64,000 nucleotides of DNA from Lycium barbarum (GCF_019175385.1 NC_083346.1:60231821-60295820), one strand, 5' to 3'. Positions 1 through 12,370 are shown, counted from the first letter of the stretch. Numbers and translations: made by a program. Notes: generated by a model from the letters alone, not told the origin.

Positions 1-375
1 ATTTACACCCTTTAGAGCTAGTAATTGTTAAATACTGGCAATGAGTATCAGGAAGTCCAACCCTCACCACTGCTTTAGTTTAGGGTTAGTCCACAATGCT
101 GCCGAGTACAGGTTCATATCCCATAATAACTCTATACTTGTTGCACCTTTTTGTGTGTAGAGTTTGCCCCGAGTACTAATGGACTTCGCTGAGCCTTGGC
201 AAAGAAGAGCTATTATCTCGAATTTAAAAGCTGAATTCTACCCAACTCATACACATCGTACGGCGGTAATATACCTTATGCCTTGAATACTTCAACTATG
301 CAACGTCACAAGCTGATCATGGATTTTTCATCTCCCAAATGATGTATTGTGGGAATTGGAATAATTTTTTTTGAA
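1..375. other. Non-coding, nothing recognised
   Basis: AT-rich sequence with stops in all frames. I see no coding motif, RNA gene or terminal-repeat boundary. It flanks the inverted duplication on the left. Confidence 0.6.
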
Positions 376-1004
376 ATTATTGTTTGATTTTTGAATTTCA
401 AGCATTTTAAAAAAATACTGAATTCTTTTAAATTCAATATGTCCTTATAAAGCTATAACCAAATTTGGACGGAATTATCTTGATTTACTTGAAATCATTT
501 ACCATATGGTATTAACTACTCCCATTCCACATCTATACATGCATTCCAATGATCCCTTTCTACCTACACAATTAGGTAATCATTGATATATTTTTCTCCC
601 ATAAAAAGTGTTTTTTTTTTGTGTCTTACCAAACATGATTAGGAATTCAGATGAACGCCAAAAGAAATTCACAAGAGTAGCTAGTTTGTCCAAACAAGCA
701 AAAGAATTGTCTATCCTATGTGATATACCTGTTGCCCTAATTATTTTATGTCCCGAGAAACATTCCTTCTATTTGGCCAAATGAAAAAGAAGATAAGGTT
801 ATTGTCACCAGGTATATAATTCACACTTGGAACCTACATTTCATATAAATTGGAGGAGCGAGAAAATAATATTAGGACAATTTAGCCAAAAAATAAAGAG
901 AAGAGAAACAAAACCATGTTCAATCAATTATACGAGGCAAAGGTTAATTTATATGGAATTCATGCTACAAAAATTAAAGGATTGACAAAGATATTTTCAC
1001 TTAC
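376..1004. repeat. Left arm of a large inverted repeat
   Basis: The reverse complement of 1070-1752 aligns along this stretch, with several small indels and an estimated four bases in five matching by eye. Landmarks that pair are TTACCAAACATGA at 626 with its complement near 1466-1478, the sequence coding ILCDIP at 713-730, and the block around GAGGCAAAGGTTAATTTATATG at 938-959. The arm covers about 260 bp of flank plus a MADS-box gene fragment, so it duplicates a genomic segment and not only a transcript. Loop between arms is about 65 bp (1005-1069). Confidence 0.8.
635..1004 (+). pseudogene. MADS-box gene fragment, left copy
   Basis: From the ATG at 635 the frame reads through a degenerate MADS domain and stops at TGA 782-784. 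The most diagnostic part is KELSILCDIPVALI (701-742), which matches the second half of the DNA-binding MADS domain, including the conserved E-L-S-x-L-C-D block. Upstream, the basic region is recognisable but eroded (K-K-F-T-R at 662-676). After the stop the homology with the right copy continues to about 1000, with a deletion of about 33 bp near 825. MADS proteins are dimeric transcription factors binding CArG boxes; this copy lacks an intact basic helix and is interrupted, so it is a pseudogene. The ELSILCDI form resembles MIKC*-type MADS proteins, but that subgroup call is weak. Confidence 0.8.
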
Positions 1005-1069
1005 ACAGACTAAATTTGAAGAAAGGGAAAAGCGATTCAATACTTATCCATAATTCTTGCTTTTTTGGT

Positions 1070-1468
1070 AAGAGCATATATCTTTAACAATCCTTTAATT
1101 TCTGTAGCATCAAGATCATATAAATTAACCTTTGCCTCGTATAATTGATTGAACTTGATTTTTATTTTCTTTTCCTAATTTTTTTGCTCAGTTGTCCTAA
1201 TAATATTTTCTCACTCCTCCAATTTATATGATAGGTAGGCTTCAAGTTCAATTAACTTATTAAACTTTTCTTCCTCAGTGTGACATAAATACCTGGTGAT
1301 TACCTTAGCTTCATTTTCATTTATCCAGATTGAATGAAAGGTTTCTCCGAGACTAAATATAATTAACGAAAAGGGTATATCACATAGGATATAAAATTAT
1401 TGTGCTTGTTTGGGCAACCTAGCTATTCTACTGGCTTTTCATTGACTTTCATATAAATTCCTAGTCAT
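1070..1468 (-). pseudogene. MADS-box gene fragment, right copy
   Basis: Read on the minus strand from the ATG at 1468-1466, this copy keeps the ILCDIP block of the MADS domain (about 1388-1371) but has in-frame stops before it, so the DNA-binding half is broken. Downstream of the MADS domain it is better preserved than the left copy: a charged stretch beginning with ITRYL and containing TEEEKFNKLIELEAYL, then a second charged stretch ending near 1070. This looks like the I/K-like region that follows the MADS domain in plant proteins, but I could not assign it firmly. It points towards the left copy, so the two are opposed across a short loop. Confidence 0.75.
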
Positions 1469-1752
1469 GTTTGGTAACACACAACAAACATGGAGAATAA
1501 AAGAGCACTTTCTTTGGGAGCAAAATATATGAATTAACACCAAATTTTGAAGGTATAAGGGGAGCATTGAAATATATTTATAGATGCATAATGGACTTGT
1601 TTATACCATAGGGTAAAATGATTTCAAGTAAATCTAGATAATTTGGTCCCAATTTGGTTGTAAATTTATTAGGACGATTTGAATTTAAAAGAATTAAGTA
1701 TTTCCTTAAAGTGATTGAAATTTTAAAATACAAAATTCAAACAAGAATTTAA
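1070..1752. repeat. Right arm of the large inverted repeat
   Basis: Reverse-complement partner of 376-1004. Pairing fades beyond about 1752, where a run related to CAAACAAGAATTT (1739-1751) still mirrors AAATTATTGTTTG at 376. Both arms carry the same flank plus gene fragment, so a transcript across the locus could fold into an imperfect hairpin of roughly 0.65 kb. Confidence 0.8.
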
Positions 1753-3179
1753 ACAGTTCAATGAAATCTTAAAGAGATTTATCACTTAGTTGGATGGTTG
1801 GGATGAAACCCGAGGGGCTCGGGGTGTGATTCGGACACTTGAGTTGTATTCTACTAGAAATGTAAGTTATGAGTTCAAAACGGTCAAAGAGTTGATTGAA
1901 TGAGCTCGGGTTCACGATTTGATTGTTCCTGCTAGATTGTATGATGATATCGAACTTGTCCTCAAGTTGTGGTGATATTCTGATTAGTTTCGGATAGGTT
2001 TGGGTTGTGTCGCAGTCTTACCCTAGATTTCAACATCTTTTTTTTAGCACAAACGGTACCACTTTAAGAATATGAGCTCTAAATTGTGTTTTTATTGAAC
2101 CATCAGATCCATATCGTAATTTCGGAACCATAGCAATAATAATCCCCAAATTTTGAGATTGTATAAGAGAGTTATGACAATTTTACCTTAACGGGCTGTT
2201 GCTAGTGCTCATGTGGCTGTGGTTACGTTGGTTGGTCCGCTAATACGGTGTGACTGCAAATGCGGTAAAAAGTGTCGCAACTGGGGCAACATTGTCTATT
2301 AAGAATCTGACATTGTTTCATTCATTCAAAATCAAATTTTGGGAGTTCTAGAGCTCTGATTTGGGCAATTTTGGCGTTGTTCTTCTCGTCTTGAAGATAG
2401 GGTAAATTTAAAATATTCTTTTGGTACTTCCCCATGATTCCCATAATTTATTTAGCATTTTAGTCGTGTTTGGATTGAAAGAAAGGGGGGATTCTTAGCT
2501 CTAAACTTAAGAGAATGTAAATCTTTGATTTGAGTGTGAATTCATAGATGAAACTAGTTGATTTCTAGATGTAGAACCTATGGGTTATGGATTTAAAATA
2601 AAATTATATTTTTGCCCTTAGAGGCTTGGGTTTGACTTTGGGACACGATTATTACTATAGAAATATGGGTATCGTTTGACTCGTTGAACCTCGTTGAGTA
2701 TTATTTTGACTGGATGGAACTCGTTAAGTGAGTTCAGATGTGGAAAGGCTTTTAAAAGTCTTTAGCTTTGCTCTGATTCAAAATGGGATCGTTCGAAGGC
2801 GTTGAGAAAAAGAAAGTCCGTTCGTGCACTTTAGCACATCGAATCTAAGGCAAGTATAGACCTTACTTGACTCTGTTTAAAGTGTTTAGTTGGTAATTAG
2901 CTAATGTTAAGGGGAATGGGTAAAAAGGTGGTTCCGTACTTTCAATGTAACGAGCATTTGTACGGGTAACAGTGCCATATTTAGGTATTTTGTCGTCTAT
3001 GAATTGTTAATATTAATGTAAGAATACCAAAGCATGTGGCCATTAGATGATGGTTTAATTTATGGATTTGATTGCTCATGTGGATATGAATCTCTTGATT
3101 GATTGCTAATGTGTTCACAGCACTCTAGAATTCTTGTTTAAGGATGAAAAAGAGCTTATTAGAGCCTTGTTGATCAGAG
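1753..3179. other. Non-coding, old repeat-like DNA
   Basis: No open frame of note and no recognisable domain. The texture (GT- and TGA-rich, interspersed short direct repeats) is like decayed LTR or intergenic sequence, but I found no TG/CA ends, primer-binding site or duplication that would let me name an element. Confidence 0.5.
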
Positions 3180-4295
3180 GTGTGAAGTTTTGATGATTGA
3201 CAAAGCAAAGAAAGGCAAGACATTTTTGAACTAGGTCCACAAACATGATCAATCCAGAAAGTGTACAACATGAATGATCACAGGTCATCAGGTGTAGTGG
3301 CTGAATGACCGGTTGCAGACACAGAGCTACACAGATGAATGAACCAGATCGAACAACATGTTCCTTCCAACATCACAGAAGCAGTTCAAAGGCAGATGCA
3401 AGATTCAAAATATTGGTGGAACAGGTATATGAACATGTTCTAGCTCATACAGATGCATATATAAGAGAAGGACGAACCAGGTGGATGAAACAAGTTTGTG
3501 AACATGTTCCACACAAATCCTACAGCAACAAGGATTTGTAGAAGAATTATGGTAAAGGCTTGGCGGTCAAGTATGAAAGATTCCTTACCATATTTGTCAA
3601 GATTAGTAAGTCTTCTACAAGGAAAAGAAGTCGACTCAACAATGCAAGAATACAAGTACAACACAAAACCTTATTGCGTGTTATGGTTCAACCTGGAGAA
3701 GGTTTTGCCACTGACCTGTGGAGCTTCAATTGTTATAAATACCCAGCTCTTACCTAGAAGAAAGTTGCGCACCCAGAAAGAGAGAATTCAGAATATTGAG
3801 CGAAGAATCCAAGGTTGCGTCCTTAGTGCAAGAAGAAGGATTGAAAGAACTATTTTACTATATAATGTTCTCCAGTTTACAAATCTAGATATCTTGTATT
3901 AGCTTGTGGTTATCACGTTATATCTTTATCAGCTTAATTAAGAAGCATAAACGTAGATACAAACCATTGTAACTTTAAGTAGGAGTTTACTACTTGGAGA
4001 TAGCTTGCTAGTCAGAGTTTAGGTAGCAAGGTTGAGGTAGGAATTAGGTTGCAGAGTTTGTAACTTAATTTGCAGTTGGCTCATAGTTGTATTGGAGATT
4101 GGGGAAAATCTTGCAAGTCTGTAGGTAGTGGTTTTTATGGCCATGTGTGCCGGGTGGTTTCCATATAAAAATATTGTGTTCTTTACCCTCCTGTTTGTTT
4201 TTATTCCGCAAACACATTTATAGAACAGGTTAGGTAATGTGTTCTGTCTATAGGCGAAGAGTAGGTACATATTAGGACAGACCCATGGTCGTGCA
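3180..4295 (+). mobile_element. 5' LTR of a Ty1/copia element (approximate ends)
   Basis: This is a non-coding stretch ending 11 bp before a tRNA-Met primer-binding site. It holds a good TATA box, TATAAATA at 3734-3741, placed as expected for an LTR promoter. It begins TGTGAAGTTTTGATG and can be ended at GTGCA (4295). The sequence around 4135-4235 (purine-poor block before ATTCCGCAAACACATTT) recalls the 3' part of SIRE-type copia LTRs, which is knowledge from memory and not a search. Both boundaries are inferred; no partner LTR is in the window because element D cuts the element at 4544. Small open frames inside it are not genes. Confidence 0.5.
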
Positions 4296-4306
4296 AAGCT
4301 AATAAG

Positions 4307-4318
4307 TGGTATCAGAGC
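4307..4318 (+). other. Primer-binding site (tRNA-Met) of copia element
   Basis: TGGTATCAGAGC, complementary to the 3' end of initiator tRNA-Met, used to prime minus-strand cDNA in many plant LTR retrotransposons. It follows the proposed LTR end. Confidence 0.8.
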
Positions 4319-4543
4319 GAGGTTCTCATCATAAGGTTAAAACTTTGAGAAAAGGATCTTAATCAAAGGTGCACAATTTGCAAAAACTCAGTAGATAGAA
4401 ATGTAGAAAACTCTCCCAAGATTGATGAAGATGAAGACCAAAGATAAGGGGAGAAAAATCCTAAAAGGGGAACAAGATAGGGTTGCTTCAAATGTCAAAA
4501 GTTGTACCACAGAATTAGAAACTATCCAATATGGGGTACTAAG
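4319..4543 (+). pseudogene. Copia gag remnant with broken zinc knuckle
   Basis: Between the primer-binding site and the start of element D there are only 225 bp. In one frame, right after a TAG at 4478-4480, the DNA reads a nucleocapsid-type zinc knuckle: Cys at 4484, Cys at 4493, His at 4508, and a Tyr codon (4523-4525) where the last Cys of the C-x2-C-x4-H-x4-C pattern belongs. The pattern GCFKC and the trailing NYP are typical of plant copia Gag. The knuckle sits far too close to the primer-binding site, so most of gag has been deleted. The rest of the polyprotein, if it exists, lies beyond element D outside this window. Confidence 0.65.
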
Positions 4544-7305
4544 TGTCACACTCCGACGATGGGCATGACGGGCACCCGACCTTAACAGCCGAGTACCACC
4601 TGACGTGACATAATATAAACTTAATACAACAATCCTAATTGTAATCATTAGCATGTAAATAGAAGAGCATCAGTATATAGGAAGGGCCAACACAAGGATA
4701 ACATAACCTCTTTGTGAACGATTATATACCTAAGCTAGGCGACAAAGCCATAACATGAACATCATAAAGTATCATATAGCCGCCAACGCTATAACTTATG
4801 TATAATAAGTATAATGAAATCATGCATGACTCCAACACCCACTACACTGTCTATCAGCCTCTAAGAGTACGTACACCTATCATATACATAACATGTAGAC
4901 TCGATATATACCCAACAAACAAGCCCGGAATAGTGGTACTTGCTAACGTCCTACTACAGCTGGTGATCCTACTAAGAAGGTCCTTCTACTTTTCCTGTCA
5001 GGACCTACAACACGAAATGCAGTGCCCCAAGAAGTGGGACGGTCAGTATGGATAAAAGTACAGAGTATGTAAGGCAGGGAAGTAATGAGATCAGTAAAAT
5101 ACAAATGTAAACATGGGAGAATAGTGATAACTGCTAACCTGTGACATCTGAAACCATACAATATGCCATGCACGAGAAAATCATTTTTCATATGCAAGTA
5201 AATATATATAATATAATTTTATAAATATAATGCACCCGGCCCTAGTGGGACTTGGTGTGAAGCGTACCCGGCCCTTTCGGGACTCGATGTGAAATGTACC
5301 TGGCCTTTTCAGGACTCGGTGTGTATATCATCATCATCATATCATCAACCTCCCCGCGTCCAGGGTTTCCTGCTTTTGGGAAAACATTATTATATCTTAA
5401 CGTATCCGGCCCTAATGGGACTCGGTGTGAATACCCAATTATTCAGTGGTTGTACATCCACGTGTCATACCTGGCCGACTATAGCACGGCTCGGTGGAGT
5501 AAAATAGTGCATTCATATATATATATATATAAAATGATGAGGGGTCAAAGAAGTGACATTGGGCCTTTTCAGAGTGACGTAAGGTCGTTATACCTCCGAA
5601 TATATTATGGGACACATATAGAGGACAAGGAATGACTCAAATGATAATACTCACATTAACATCATAAGCATCTTTCATAAAGTATATAGATGGTTTAATA
5701 GGAGTCAATGAACTACTTAGCTAGGGATGTTTACTTAATTTCGTAAAATATCCGAAATTCCGTAAAAATAGAGATTTTCGGAAAAAAATATGTATCTTTC
5801 ATAAAATACATGTACTGCTCATAAATACGTATTTTTCGTAATATATATATCGTAAAATGTAGGAAATTCAGAATAGACTCGAATGGATTGATAATGCATG
5901 CTAAGGGTTCTATTGATTCGTGCCAAGGAAAACGATAGCGAAAACCTTACATACCTTATTCTCTAACTTGGTGCCTAAAGGGATTTCCTATCCCGAGCTT
6001 GTCCTTTCCTCCGCACCTATACGAGGACATGCAAATCTTGGGTTAGCCCTCTTCGACTGGCATGCAAATATTTTGGTGCTAATTTTCCCAATTATCTGAA
6101 GTTACGAAAATTCGAGCAGCATTTCCCCTATTTTTGTGAAATCCCAAGTGTTGACAATAATACCAACGACAACAAAACAACAACACAATTTATTAACCCA
6201 TATCGATTTCCATGGGATTTTACCAATAATTTTCGTTATGGGATTAATTCCGTTAATTTTGCCCAAACGTCATAATTCACGAATTTATCTTCGAATTTTA
6301 AATAAACCTAATACCAACAATCAAATTCCCAATTCAATTTCCATACCAACTTGTCAAAATCACCATTAAAATCCATCAACAACAATTTCCATCGATTTAC
6401 TTCACATTTCCACCAATTCGAACTATTACGAGCTAATTCAAGCGATACCCATTACAAATTTATGCTAACGGAGGAATAATCTTACCTTACAATGATACTA
6501 CCACAGAAATACCACCACAGAGATATGGAACTCGGGTTGGAATCGCTGCCCGTCTCTACGATGATACCACCAAGAAGATCGATAATTACTAGGCCACCCG
6601 TCCTTTCCTGGGCCAAATTTGATGTTAGATCTTACCAACCTAAGCCTAAATTGATGTATAAACTTTGAGAGAGTGTATCTATATGTTGCTGTGCTTAATA
6701 CTTGGTGAAAATGGTGGAAAATTAGGGTTTGAGGTCAATTTATAGTGCCCAAGGTCGGTTGACACCGACTTAAGTTGGTTTAAGTCGTTTCTAGAATTTT
6801 TGCGAACAGTCTGCGAGCTTCTAGCAGTCCGTCTTGAAATGCCCATAACTTCCTACTCTGATGTCGTATCGACAAACGGTTTGTTACGTGGGAAACTAGA
6901 CTCAATGAACTTCAATTTGGATCCCTTGTTAACTCCATAACTCCTCATATGCTAGGGGATATATCATTATCAAGTTGGACCAAAAATCCTGTCTGAAATT
7001 TGCCCAGTTTTTCCCAAAGCTTTGACAATTTACTTTCTCCAACCCGCTTGACCCCGGAACCTTTAGCTATTCTCTTATTACTTGTTAGAAGTCTTTCTTA
7101 GCCTTATAAGAGTTTCATGGCTCTCTTGGATCACATTCATTTAGCAACAGTACTAACGATACGAAATTCTTCCAAGGTGTAAAACCCATTTTTCATGACT
7201 TATATCTCGCGTATGCTCACGACGGTAACCTTTCATAAGCTCCTTCTCCGAAAATATTCCATAAGTAAGGAGCGTCCTTAGCTCCTGGGAGGGCGAGGTG
7301 TAACA
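4544..7305 (-). repeat. 3' LTR of element D
   Basis: 2762 bp. On the minus strand it begins TGTTACACCTCG and ends GGAGTGTGACA, so it has TG/CA ends. It carries the mid-LTR hairpin block shared with all other families here (about 5000-5072 on the plus strand) and a cluster of CCCGGCCC...GGGACTCGGTGTGAA repeats (5233-5433). Homologous to 63104-64000, with substitutions scattered every ten bases or so, indicating an old insertion. Confidence 0.85.
5233..5433. repeat. Repeated CCGGCCC / GGGACTCGG units in D LTR
   Basis: Four spaced units of the form CCGGCCC-N-GGGACTCGGTGTGAA start near 5235, 5268, 5300 and 5405. Three are about 32 bp apart and the fourth lies after a gap. The other D LTR has the same arrangement at 63795-63978. 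Within each unit GGCCC and GGGAC can partly pair. Related units occur in the LTRs of the other families. Confidence 0.7.
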
Positions 7306-9130
7306 TTCTTTATCTCTTAAGAACATTCGTCCTCGAATGTTCAAAGACTGTGAGTGGAAAACTCATTATGCTAATTCCTTAGGGTTCACTCTGGCCATTC
7401 GGGCCCCAAAAGCAACTGCATTAGTCAACCGAATTGTTATATGAGTTAGTGTCCTCAACAACATATCTCCTAGCAATTTCCATACAACCACTCCTTGAGT
7501 AACATAAATATGACTCGAATTTCACTTCTGCCTTAACTTACCATGTCCATTATATCTCGCCCGTTGACGGTAGTAGTCGGACCTATCCAATTCTTTTAAT
7601 CCTGACAGAAGCCCCAATTCATAAGATTTTTGATTGACTTCCTGAAGTGCCTCATAAGTATTGATGGATCCCAGACTGGGTTATTTTTCTTTTTTTTACC
7701 GAACCTTAAATTATTTATCTTATACAACCCTTCCAGGGGTACATCATTGTCAGCACAAAATTTTGGATTTCACCACAGCCCGTCTGAATAGGACTCCTAA
7801 CAATTTTAAACTATCCTTGATCGATGCCAGCTCACCGTTACTTCAGAATTATAACCTCGAAGAAAGATATTCTCCCCAAACTTGTTTCAATAAGCTCGAA
7901 ATGGGTTATTCCTGTGAAGAGAAATAAAAGTTGAAATGTTCGGTGCAAGGTATTACATTCCTTCCCCCTTTAGGAGCCTTCATCCTTGACTTTAGGGGGG
8001 TTTCATTAATAGATACCAATGTATAGCTTCATCTGCGCGTGACTTATTCATTTGCACCTATCCGTGGAAACAACTCCTGTATTCGTGGTTACCCCTATCT
8101 TATCCATGAGCTTCATACTCACTTTTGCATATAGCTCAGCTTTTGCTTCCCACTACTAAACTTGTATCAAAACGCTACTTTTATCCTTATTTGCGCCTAT
8201 GGTCACAAATGAATCTTCTCATTAGAAGTCGGGATGTTCCAGGTACCTTATTTTCTCCTTGTTGCATTCTTAGTGTGAGAGGTCCGAACATGTCATTAGT
8301 TGTTCGCATTCTCCTTGGTTCTTAGCTGCTGTGGCTATAATCTATTGTAAGCTTTTAGAGATGACTACTTTTCCCCCCTTACTCTTATAATGTTACCATT
8401 CCTGGTGCTTCCTATGGGCGATACCTGATCTTTGGGTAAAATTCTTATCATATTCCTTCCTTCGTCCTGTTTCCCTGTATGTCGGTCCTAGTCGCAGTAT
8501 GCTGGTAGTGACTTAAATTCTACATGGTGGGTTTCCTTCAAATGTTTGCCCTTTACATCAAACTTTTAGTTCGCCCTTTGAACCTAGACCTAAGGTCTCC
8601 TGTTACCGCATTTCTTAACCATGCTATATCAGTCTCAGCACTTTCTCACATTACTGGATTTCTAAAGCCGTTGCCATTACCGTACATCCTTATTTTGTGC
8701 TCCAAATGCCCTGTGCTATTCGCGTGATACCTTTCCTTGGACACATGACCATAGATACTAACCATCATCATATTTCCTTTTAAGCTTGGCATATTGTTGC
8801 TTCAGCGACTCTGGTCCTCTCCGTTTTTCCTTTGTCTATGTCCTCTCCCTTAGTTATTCGACCTTGATCAAACCACTATGATTTATTTTCTTTCGGGTAG
8901 CAGTTGATACCCTCCAGATAGCATATACGTGTTATATCCTCTACGTCCTAAATTTAAGTATCCTGTTGGTACCTCTCAAATTATAATGTTCAATCGTTCT
9001 GCCAACAATCTCTTATTGAAAATTATTAGTTTGCTTTCCACGTTAAGGGTATAATCCTACGACCCTGATCTTTCACAACCTTGACTTACAATTTCCAGTC
9101 TGCCCCTTCTTGCCTTGCTCTTTTTCCTAA
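7306..9130 (-). other. Element D interior, 3' piece
   Basis: About 1.8 kb of non-coding DNA, pyrimidine-rich on the plus strand. The end next to the LTR holds the conserved inverted repeat at 7322-7341 and a weak purine run (minus strand, 7306-7320) that would serve as polypurine tract. Near 7946-7965 the minus strand reads AAAGGGGGAAGGAATGTAATACC, resembling a second polypurine tract and LTR start, possibly a fossil of another element. The 88-codon open frame at 7661-7927 has no recognisable content. Interrupted at 9131-9135 by solo LTR F. Confidence 0.6.
7322..7341 (-). other. Inverted repeat before polypurine tract (element D)
   Basis: AACATTCGTCCTCGAATGTT: arms AACATTCG and CGAATGTT around a 4-base spacer. 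The same motif lies just upstream of the polypurine tract in elements A, B, C and E. Confidence 0.8.
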
Positions 9131-9764
9131 CTACGTGTTATATCCCGTATTTTTGCATATTCGGAAAACTCGAAATATTTTTGACTTGTAAGAAATAAGG
9201 CCATAATTTGATTTTTTTTAATATATGTGTTGTCCATGAAATGTTGACGTGGAAATATGGAGGAAGGCCAAGGGCAAAATTTGAAATTTTGGAAATTAGT
9301 TACGGGAATTACAAAATAAGACCTATATTCAATTGGACTCAAAAACAAATAGAGAACAAGAGGCCCAAACCAAGGGGTGGCCGGCCAACTAAATAGGCCC
9401 AATCCCATGGGACATTAACCCAAGTCATAAAATAGATAAGGGACATGATTTTTCATTCTAGAACAACCAAGATCCAAAAAAAAAAAAAGAGCAAGTGAGA
9501 GAAAGGGCCTCTCGGCCGAATTGAAGAAAAAAAAAATTTGGAGCTCAAATCTTTGGTTCAAAATTCATCTCTTTTGAATTCCTACTAAGCCCGGAACCCT
9601 CTTCAACGAGATATAAATTTCGAGGCAAGAAAGTACTTTTTTTTTACTAAGTGGAAAAATTGGAAAAGGTAAGAATTCTACTCCTTTCTTATGGAAAATT
9701 TAAATTGTTATAGTGAGTAGAATTTAATGAAAAATATGGAGATGTTGTGTGTGGTGTGTGAGCC

Positions 9765-9788
9765 GTGTGTGTGTGTGTGTGTGTGTGT
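9765..9788. repeat. (GT)n microsatellite
   Basis: About 12 uninterrupted GT units inside solo LTR F. Probably length-variable. Confidence 0.9.
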
Positions 9789-12196
9789 TGTGGCCGTGTG
9801 GTGTTTTTGTGAAGGAAGATGAATTGAAATTATTTAGTATGTTAATTATATTGTTGTGGCCTTGTGATGTGAATGGAAGATTAATGGTTCTAGTTGGCAT
9901 GAAAAATTTGTTGTTAAGTTGTTGTCGGAAAGTATGTGATTTTATTATAATTTATGTAATTGTGGGAATGGAGTTGTAAGATGCAAATTGTTGTGGTTGT
10001 TGATGAAATTGGAAGATGGAAAATGTGTTGTGAATGTTGTGTCGAAGGTTGGAGGTTTCGGGTGAATTGTGATTTTTGGTGGGATTGTTGTATACTTTGT
10101 AAAATGATATGAAATGCTTTTGAATTGCACTTGAATGATCTTAAATTGGTAGTGAGTGTGTAATTGTCGATATCGACTTGAAAATTCGTAGTTGAATTAA
10201 ATGTTGATGAATCGTGTTGAAAAGGAAAGTTACTAGTGTTAGAATGTGTTTTGAATTGATTAGTGATGTTATTGGTGTGGTTGTTGGTATTGTTGGTATG
10301 GTTGTTGATGAATTTGGCCGAGTTTAATTCTCGGGGATGTTGAATTTACAAGGGAGATGCTGCCAAAATTTTTGTAGACAAGTACTCATTAGAATTAAAC
10401 TTCTACGTACTTGTAGCTAATTTCTGGGTAATTGATAATATTATTGTAGATATTGGAGAGCCCGAGACTTGAGTCGGGATTTGTTGGCGAGTGAACGAGA
10501 TTTGGTAGTGAGCGATCGAGGTATGTAAAGCTTACCGTTCTTTCTTTTTGGCATGACCTTTATGAAATAAACGAATGATATATATGTATGCTCTAAAGAA
10601 AATTCTACTCCTAGAGCCACTAGGATGGCCTATGTCTTGATTTCCATAAACTATTCCATATAACTAGTCACATACCTATGATGTTTGAAGTACTGGTCGA
10701 TACGTTTGCGGATGTAGTTCGAAAAATATTTGATATGGCCAAAGTTTGGATATATATATTTCGGATATGTGCATATGATTCTAAGGCTCCGTTTGAAGTA
10801 CTCTATAATGTTATCTGAAAGCTCCTTAATATAAATGATACTTAATTTTCAGAAAATGACCTATGATGTGTTTTTGAAAGTTTTGTAATTTAAAAGCCCG
10901 CAACTTTTGTATACTAATTCCGATGGACTCGATACTTACTTTGAGCCTTCTGATATCAGTATATATATGTATTTATTCGTCGAGTCTCGGAATTTAATTA
11001 TGTATATGCATATGGTTTTCGCACTACTCCGCTCGTGCCTACTACTATGATGTCGTTCACCGGATCCCGGGCCGGTTTTATGATCGTGCGCACTATGTGA
11101 TATTCGGTAGTATGATGTGTTACGGTTCCTGAGACCTCGCCATAGGGCCGGGTATCGCCTATATACGGTGTTATGATGTGATATGGCATATCGTATGTTC
11201 TGGTGTTGTGATATGTACGATGATACGATATGTTCGGGGATTGTACGGAGATATGAAACCTTCTGGAGTATGATGTGTTGTGGCGCCAGCGTTGGAGTGG
11301 CGGCCACGTTCCTGAGCCTTATGCGTGATTTTTATTTGCATGATATATATACATATATTTTCTGCACAGATTTTTGATATACTCATTCTGTATCCATAAT
11401 CTGTACTCCTCACTTCGGTTATGATTTGGATTTCTGTATTTCATGCTTTGCATACTCAGTACATATTTCGTACTGACCCCCTTTCTTCGGGGGCTGCGTT
11501 TCATGCCCGCAGGTACGGACGCTCGTTTTGGTGATCCTCCGGTATAGGATACATATTCTGCCACCTGGATTACTCCTTTTGATCCGGAGCTCATATTTTT
11601 GGTACATATCTTTTGTTATACATATTTTGTATATATGACTATTTGGGTACGGCGGGGCCCTGTCCCGTCATATGTTCTGTCATGGTATGTAGAGGCCTGT
11701 AGTCATATATGTGGGTCATGGGTGATAACAACAAGGTTAGGGAGATCCCAAATTTATAATTAAAATATAAGAAGTGCGGAAGCAAATATAGAAAAGTATC
11801 TAAAAACTAGAAAATAAAAGATATGGGAAATTCGAAGGAACAATTCACGAATTTCCAAGAACGTTAGTTCTAAAGTCTTGACAAGATCCAAGTAACAACG
11901 TATAGATTTATAGGAAGAAATCTAACGCCTTTACTTGAGATAACAAATCAAAAACAGTAGATTCGGATCCCGACCGCTTTATGAGTAACTTAGGACAACA
12001 ATTAGTATTTAGAACTAATCGCCTTCGAAAGAATACCAAAAAGAAATCAAAGATATCAAAGAAGAAATTATCTTACTACCTTGAACTAAGAACTAGTTAG
12101 GTTGAAAGATAAATCCTAAAGTAATGTCACAAAGGTTCAAAAGAACTCTCAATATAATATATTCTTCAAAATCTGATTTACAATGAATGACAATCA

Positions 12197-12210
12197 CCCC
12201 TTTATATAGT
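12197..12210 (-). promoter_or_regulatory. TATA box in G LTR
   Basis: On the minus strand the sequence reads ACTATATAAAGGG, a strong plant TATA box in the middle of the LTR, as expected for the U3/R boundary. The truncated 5' LTR lacks this part, so G can be transcribed from its own start only if another promoter serves it. Confidence 0.65.
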
Positions 12211-12257
12211 TGTAAGAAGGAGCTAGTCAAAATAGAAATAAATGAGAATTATCTTCC

Positions 12258-12370
12258 CTAGAAGCATAGATGACTTCCCACACTTGGACCAAGGCAGTCA
12301 ACATAGATTAAAACAACCTAGAAGACTACCCATACTTGGACCAATGCAAGTCAACATAGATAAAAACAAC
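12258..12370. repeat. Tandem duplication inside G 3' LTR
   Basis: Two units starting CTAGAAG at 12258 and 12318, each ending AAAACAAC. The surviving part of the 5' LTR (14726 onward) begins five bases into the second unit, so the repeat edge coincides with the deletion breakpoint. Confidence 0.75.

Noticed and set aside
3498..3902. 134-codon open frame
   Set aside because: Inside the copia LTR around its TATA box; no motif.
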